From the NCBI RefSeq assembly GCF_047495875.1, contig NC_092468.1, positions 2,269,345 to 2,333,344 of the forward strand: 64,000 nt of DNA, in the 5' to 3' direction. Numbering within the stretch: position 1 is the first letter of the stretch; the number at the start of each line of letters is the position of its first letter. A program made the position numbers and the translations under genes. Below, in pieces: positions 57,771 through 64,000 of this stretch. The notes under the pieces were generated by a model. The model saw only the letters and a list, made by a program, of their open reading frames with translations. It ran no database searches and had not been told where the DNA came from. Origin of the DNA: Pithys albifrons albifrons. Taxonomy: Eukaryota > Chordata > Aves > Passeriformes > Thamnophilidae.

Positions 57771-60700
57771 CTTGTTCTTCTTCACAGCACAGCTCTCTGG
57801 AGTCACACAGGAATGGCAGATGCTGGATGGGAGATCTGGCACTGCCCAAGAGGGCAGTTTCTCCCTCTGGCAGTGCTTTGCTTCCCTCTTCTTTTCCTGC
57901 AGTTTTTCTGTAGCAAATTCCCAGCTCTTTGGATTGCTGGTCCTGCTCTTGCTGTTGTGGTGGCCTGTGCTTGATGATCTGGCTCCATTTCCTTTGCCAG
58001 GGAAATGGCACAAAAGCCCAGAGAATAAACACAACCTGTGTGTTGGGATCAACCCACTGCCACGGGGCTTTGCTGTGTTCCCTGCAGTGCCTCCTGTGCC
58101 ATCCCTGTGGGATGGTTCTCCAGGAGGCTGGGAAGGAGAGGTCAGGGATAAGTTGTTCTCCATGCCAGGCTCCTGCCAACTTTGCTGTAAGGTCTCTGAA
58201 GGATGGCACGTATTTCACCTATGTCTCCTTCTTGCTGTTCAGCATTTCTGGGTGTGTTTGCCACTTGCCAGACCTCAGGCATCCCTACTCTGTCCAGCTT
58301 AACCTGCAGCAAAGGAGCTCTCAGGAACACTGCAGGTAGAGGGTGAGGATGAAGATCAGCCTCCTGAACCATCTCCCACAGCTTTATGGCTTTCCAGCTC
58401 CCCCAGAAATGCCATTACCTAATCCAAGAGCCCCACTGTGTCCTGTCCCTGGTGCTGTGCCTGCATTGCCTGCACTGGGCTCCTGCCCAGCCTTTCCCAG
58501 CAGCAGAGAGGGCAGGGTGACAGTGGCACTGGGGTCTGCCCGCCCTGCTGGGGTGATGGATGGGAGCTCCTGCAGAAGACAGCTTGGTCTTGGACAGCTC
58601 CTGGAGGCTATCCAGGCCTGGCTTTGAAGGTGGCAAGGTGTTCAACTTGTTTTGATGCTTTTCATGTCTTTGAGCAGTTTTCTGTGTTTATTTTGGGGTG
58701 ATATCCCAGCACCCCAGCTGATGCTCTGGGAGGGAGACAACCCCAAAGACAACCCTCCTTTCAGCAGCACATGGCAAAGCTCTGGTGTTTCACATTCAGT
58801 GGGAGGCACAGGAGATATTTTGGACTGCAAACTGTGGCTTTAAAAAACCCACTCAGCAGTGATTTGAGGTTTTCTTCTCAAAGCCTTACTGACTTTGAAT
58901 ATATATTGCGTCTGTTTTTGTGAGCAGGCTCTCCAGCAAGACAGACCTGTTCCAGGGATTGCTGTGCCTGCAGGTATCAGCTGTTCCTTTTGTATCTGGG
59001 ATGACTGAGGCCCCCGTTCCCTGCCATCCTATGGCTTGGTTTCACCTTCCTTCACACCGTGGCATTTCATAGAAAGCTCCTTGTTTTATAGAGCAGCTGT
59101 GTTGTCTTAACGCAGCTGTAATGTGTGTTTGTCCAGGTGCTGCCCTTGGGGCACAGCAGGACTAGGAAGATGTTTTATTAGATCAGTCCCAAGTCCTAAT
59201 AATCTCTGAGTCTCTCTAGGATCTGTGGATATCAGCTGTGCTGCTTTCGCTTCATGGGATAGGGTTGGAACCTGAAGATGGGAAATCACTTGTGTGTGAT
59301 CCTTTATCTGCCTCGTCTTGGTGTTACCTCTCCCCTCCTGGCTGTTTCCAGCAGCCAAACAGGAGTTAGTCCTTGTGCTCCAGACCTTAAACCACGTTGG
59401 GGGAGTTCAAACATAGCCCAGCAGCTTCAGAGAGGATCCAACCCGCTTGTTTGTGGAACTTGCTGGTGGCACCGGAGCCCTGTTCCCATTCCTGCACCAC
59501 TGAGTGCCAGCACCGACACTACGGTAAGGCTGCCACTTCCCTGGCTCCAAAATGTGTGTTTTGTGTGTGTCCTGCTGCCAGAGCTCGAGTTTGTGTTCCT
59601 TTGGGTTTTGCCAAGGGAGTTAGTATCTCCTCAGTCACTTGTGTATGGATGTGCCCTCTCTGATGGAGGGAGTTCCCTCCGTGGCATGTAAATGTTTGAT
59701 TTCATTGTGAGGCTCCTCTGCTTTGCACCTTCCCCTGTGATGGGGACATTTCTGGATCAGAATGCTCTCAGAATGGTTTTCTTTTTATGCAGTGCATTCC
59801 CAGGATATATTGCTGTTGGAATACATTGCTGTATCACTCTGCTCTCCCCCAGTCCTGGCTGTATGTGCTGCAGAGCCATCCCACTCCTTCAAACACCCTT
59901 TGATGTTTTCTCTCACAGAGATGATGTGGGGACTGTGGAGGTCACTCTTTCTTTCTGTTCCTTGTTGTGTGTCTGCTGTACATTCATCTCCTGCAGCTTT
60001 TGCACCACAGCTTTGTGGATAAAGTTGTCTTTTAGGCTCACAGAACATCTTCTGTGCTGACTGTGCCACTTAGTATTTCAGTGTGTGCTTTCCCTCGGCT
60101 TTCAGCTTCGAACTTGTATTGTCTTCGTGGTGTTGTGACTGGCAGAGTCATTTTAATTTGGCTCTATTTTGTCGCAGCTTTGTTTCCTTCCTCACAGAAC
60201 ATCGGGGAGGTCTTTGCTGTCCAGCACATTCACTGCTGTTATGCGTCACCAGCCCTCTGCCTGCTTGTTTGTGAGCTGCTGGTTTCATAAAACTCAGCCT
60301 GGAAAGGGATGCAAATCATATCCTTGGGCTCTTCTGATTCACGTTCCGAGCAAAGGTGCACTACTGTGTTGTCCCAGTGGCTCCTTGCCCTTTCTCAGGC
60401 TGCTTTTAGCAATGCTTGCAGTGTGCAGGGCAATGCAGAGGGGTTTTCTCCTTCTTCAGTTATTTCATGGAAGTTTCCATTCAGGGAATTTCCTGAAGCT
60501 TTTTACTTAATTGTGTTTATTTCAGTTGTTCTCAAAGGCCACCCAGGAGTTGGACATCACAGAGCTGGACACGCCCCAAGGGAGGGAATGGATGTGACCC
60601 AGACATATGTGACCTCTAGAATTTGGAAAGCCCCTGTGACAACTCTGACTCCTCCTCTGAGATGCTCAAAGGCTCTGGGCAAGAGGAGGGAGACCTTCTA

Positions 60701-63045
60701 GGTCGGGGCAAACCAGGCAAACTGTATTTCCCCTTCAGCCCAGAGAGCTGCTCATGGATGGTTTGGAGCAGTGTCCTGGGTCTTGGTTCTCCCTCTGGGT
60801 GGGATCGTGTCTTTGCTGTCCCACAGAACCCTTGAATGCTTTCCCTGAGCTGTTGGCTGAGTCAGCTGTGCCTGCTGCAGGTCCCTGCAGCTCAGCCTTC
60901 AGCAGATCCTTCAGCCTGGGGACATTTTTTAGGTCTCCCCTTTGGACTTTTGCATCTTTTGTGCCTGTAACACACAAAGCAAAGGGTCCCTCCTTGCGGG
61001 TTTGCTCCCTGCGGTGGCTCATGGTGCTGTTTAACCACATGAAGGTGCATTTAACATCAGGTCTACAGTGGCAGAGAGGGGCACCCTTAGCATTTGAGGT
61101 TCGTGAGGGTCAGAAATGGCTGTGTGGAGCCTGCCCAGGGTTTCATGTGTTTTTCTCAGCTTGCTGCTGGTGTGATGTGCTGTGTTGCTCTTGCAACACG
61201 ACACAGCCTTTCCCCACCACACTTCAGCAGCGTCTTTGCTGTCGCTTTGTTCTCTCCTTTATCCAGCCCCTCTTCTAGTTTCCAGTTTTCCCACAGGGAG
61301 CTAAAGAGCCTCCTACTGCTGAGCACAACCCTTTTCCTTGCACCTGCTCAGGGACAGGGGCTGGGGTTCAGCCCAAACTGTTTGTTTGGGTTTTCTCTCT
61401 TGTCACATTCATACCTTTCCACTTTCATGTACCTGCAGGGGCCAACTTGCTTCTGACACCGAGTTCAGTCTCCAAGTACAAAAGAAGAGAAAGTCAGTAC
61501 AGAAAGGCATTTAAGCTTCCTTCTTCCTCCACACCTGCTGTTCTTGCTCGTCAGGCACTTCCAGAGAGTAGAGTTCTCCAAATCCCCAGTCATTACCCTT
61601 TACATAAGCATATTATAGTCCTGCAGCACGTCCTACAGGGAAGCCACCTATTGTAGCAATCTGTAAAACAAAAGCTGGATTGATCCTTCTCCCGTTGCTC
61701 CCAGGAAAAAAAAAAAAAAAAGAGCTGCATGCTGTTCCTCAAATGGGAAGTCTGAAAGCCTTCATCAGAGGGCAGTTCATTTTTACACGACACTTTTACA
61801 CTCGAGCAAAACTCAAAGCCAGGCGTAATTTGAAGCGGCTCCACTCACTGCTGGAGCAGAACCACACAAATAAAATGCCTGCCATGATGTGGCTGAATCC
61901 GTCGCCGTTGGAAAAATGTCAGCGTGCAGGGAGCAAGGAAAACGAGATGGATGGATGGATGGGAATTAGCAAGGAGCAGACTTCCAAGGCAGAAAAATCA
62001 AATTGAGAGCATAGATCATTAGAGTTGAAGGAAGCGGGTAAGAAGTTCACTAAATTGTACCTTAAACAGCAAAACAAGTGCCTGCACCTCCAAGGAGAGT
62101 AGGCAGACATGGGAGTCCTGGCTCCCAGTGGTGTCCTTGCCACTGGGTGTTGTCACCTTGCCCAGATGATTGTAGGTCCTTGTGCATCAACTTCTGTGTT
62201 TGTGAGCCAAGACAAGCACAAAAGGTGCTTTTTAAGATCTGCAGATGTGACCAGCTCCAAAAGAGCAAGCTGGAGGTTTCTGGATGGCCTGTCTTGGCCC
62301 CTGTCCTGTCCCAGGGATATCACTGATTTCCACTGCATGTAGCTGGTCCTTTGCTTATTTTCTTCCCAGAAGGCAAAGCGTGAAATTATTTTGCTGGTAA
62401 TGAATTTTTAAAAACTATGTGTGCATGATTATACCCAAAAAAGTGAACTGGAAGAAATACACTTCACATACAGCAGCTCTGAGAAACTGTGACATGGGTT
62501 TGGACCTGCCTGGGAATGGCTGAGCTGGAGGAATTGGTGCATTTTAAAAGTTAAGCTCATATTTTTCTTGGACAATCTTTCAGGTTACTCTGTAACACAA
62601 AACTGAAGGCTGAAATTCTTAAAAAGGTTATGAAATGCCCTGGATGCTCAGCGTGATAGTCTAGACAAGGCAGTCCAGGGAGAGATGCTGAAGGAAGTTC
62701 CTCTGATTGGTACAGACAAGAAAAGCCCTTCAGATGGACAACTTCCACCCAAAGCTTCCCTTTGGTGCTTCTGCCTGTGCACTCCTGGAGAGCAGAGTCT
62801 GGTCCCAGCTGAGTCCTGCACAAGGATAAAACTCACAGTCACAGGTGAGTCACTCCATTCCAATCCCAGCTGGCTGGTTCCCCCATTTCAGCTGAGGTGC
62901 AAATTTCTCTGGATCTCACAGAGATATTAACTGAATGATAAGGAAAGTTCTCCAGCAGCAGCTGAAAAGCACAACCCCTGGCTGGGGTTATAAACCAACA
63001 CATGTTTTACAAAATGCAAAATTTACCTGATTGTTCCCTTAAGAG
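57771..63045. other. Unique DNA, no gene recognised
   Basis: No exon, LTR or CR1 is recognised over 5.3 kb. It contains an A-run at 61,708-61,723, an (ATGG)n run at 61,947-61,961 and the candidate regulatory block at 61.72-61.93 kb. Overlapping frames at 57.75-58.4 and 60.7-61.5 kb have no domain content. Confidence 0.45.
61720..61930. promoter_or_regulatory. Candidate conserved block with retained CpGs
   Basis: Directly after a 16-base A-run: TTTTTACACGACACTTTTAC, CAGGCGTAATTTGAAGCGGC and GAATCCGTCGCCGTTGGAAA retain several isolated CpGs in otherwise moderate-GC DNA, unlike the flanks. CpG retention outside an island can signal constraint. Inference only. Confidence 0.25.
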
Positions 63046-63240
63046 CCATAGAATCATGAGCATAAAATCCCAGACTGCTTTGGGTTGGAAGGGACCTTAA
63101 AGTGCACCCAGTCCCACCCCTGCCATGGTCAGGAACACCTTCCACTGTCCCAGGTTGCTCCAAGCCCTGTCCAACCTGGCCTTGCACACTCCCAGGGATG
63201 GGGCAGCCACAGCTTCTCTGGGTAACCTCTGCTAGGGCCA
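63046..63240 (-). mobile_element. CR1 LINE 3' end
   Basis: A minus-strand CR1 tail: CATAGAATCATGAGCATAAA on the plus strand, then GGGTTGGAAGGGACCTTAAA, GGTTGCTCCAAGCCCTGTCC and TGGGGCAGCCACAGCTTCTC. Truncated at about 63,240. Confidence 0.92.
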
Positions 63241-64000
63241 TATTATAAAAATTTTATTAGTGCTGTAAAATGAAGGAAATGCACTGTCTGTTACTGCAGC
63301 TTTAGCCACATAAACACATTACTGATCTGAGCATGGCAATCGTGAGGACTTTTCTTCTCCCCTTACCTCCTTAATAAATATTCTCTACATTTTATCAGAG
63401 GCTTTATTGTTGATGATGTTCAGCATGTCCAGGGATTTCCACTTCACTTGGCAGCCTCCCAGATTTCAACCTGCTATCACACCCATCACAACTTGTTTGC
63501 CATGGAAGGTGTTACTGTGCTGATTTGCTTGGCCAGTCTGTGATGTGGCTCCTTCCAGCAGCTCTTAGGGAAGCATTTGTACATCACTTTGTTAACTGTT
63601 TTCCTCTTTTTCCTTTTTCTGTTCTTAGCTTTGGTTTATCTGAACTGGCTGTTGTAAATGTTAGTTAAACCCTCATTGAGTGGCTGGTGTTTTACAGCCC
63701 TCTGCTTCAGCAGTTTATTTTGGTCCCCGGTGATGTTTATAGATGCATTTCCCCTCATCACTTTCAGCTATATTTTACTGGTTGGTCATTTGCTTTATGA
63801 TAGTTTGCTGCTGGCTTTTGGAAGAGCTTTTCAGTGAATTATCTTGGGAGATAATGCTGACCTGCTTCCTTGGCCTCGGCAGCTGCTCCTGCCCCTGCTC
63901 GTCCTGATGCTGAAATGAGTTCCCTGTCAGCTTTTTGAGGTCAATATTTTCGGCTGATGCTACATGTCATTCATTGTGCAAGCTCCCCTGAGAGGGACAC
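63241..64000. other. Unique AT-leaning DNA to window end
   Basis: No feature is recognised in the last 760 bp. Confidence 0.5.

Overview
The window looks like intergenic or intronic DNA from a bird, most likely a passerine songbird. The interspersed repeats are almost all CR1 LINE fragments, recognisable by 3' ends that read GGTCCCTTCCAACCCA followed by ATTCTATGATTCTATG-type tails, plus retroviral LTRs. I see no young SINEs; the only SINE-like sequence is a short MIR fossil near 57.13 kb. I could not support any host protein-coding exon, tRNA, rRNA or other RNA gene. The long open frames outside 39.9-46.6 kb are antisense or sense reads of CR1 copies, or chance frames in GC-rich DNA.

The centrepiece is a nearly complete endogenous retrovirus on the minus strand (38,996-47,283, about 8.3 kb). 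It has two ~530-bp LTRs, a 5-bp target-site duplication (CAGGG), a primer-binding site that best fits tRNA-Gln, a polypurine tract, a long gag region, and pol with protease, reverse transcriptase, RNase H and integrase. It has no env. RT/IN character and the 5-bp duplication point to a class III (ERV-L-like) element. Its gag region is very unusual. One reading frame of about 860 codons is interrupted only by two TGA codons. It begins with a membrane-segment/Cys-rich domain, followed by a regular array of TQT motifs resembling dynein light chain LC8 sites, a poly-acidic tract, Arg/Ser-rich blocks and a capsid-like segment. After one frame change come duplicated SR repeats and a coiled-coil/basic tail, and no CCHC zinc knuckle is visible. 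The last gag segment and pol share a frame separated by a single TAG.

Layout: 0-14 kb is mostly unique DNA with CR1 pieces, including a minus CR1 nested inside a plus CR1 at 3.46-4.85 kb. Solo LTRs with perfect 5-bp duplications lie at 14.4-15.1 kb (+), 35.35-35.97 kb (-), 49.07-49.78 kb (-) and 52.27-53.16 kb (+). A CpG-rich patch lies at 25.44-25.83 kb and a 105-bp tandem duplication at 25.99-26.20 kb. CR1 copies cluster at 26.7-33.2 kb and 37.5-38.4 kb. The provirus follows, and 53.2-64 kb is mostly unique DNA with a GATA-motif cluster, the MIR fossil and two minus-strand CR1 tails.

Several AT-rich stretches with homeodomain- or GATA-like motifs (about 1.96-2.12, 13.0-13.25, 14.1-14.2, 17.74-17.95, 34.4-34.7, 53.58-53.77, 55.3-55.4, 61.72-61.93 kb) resemble conserved regulatory DNA. 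That is an impression from composition only and needs an alignment to other birds.
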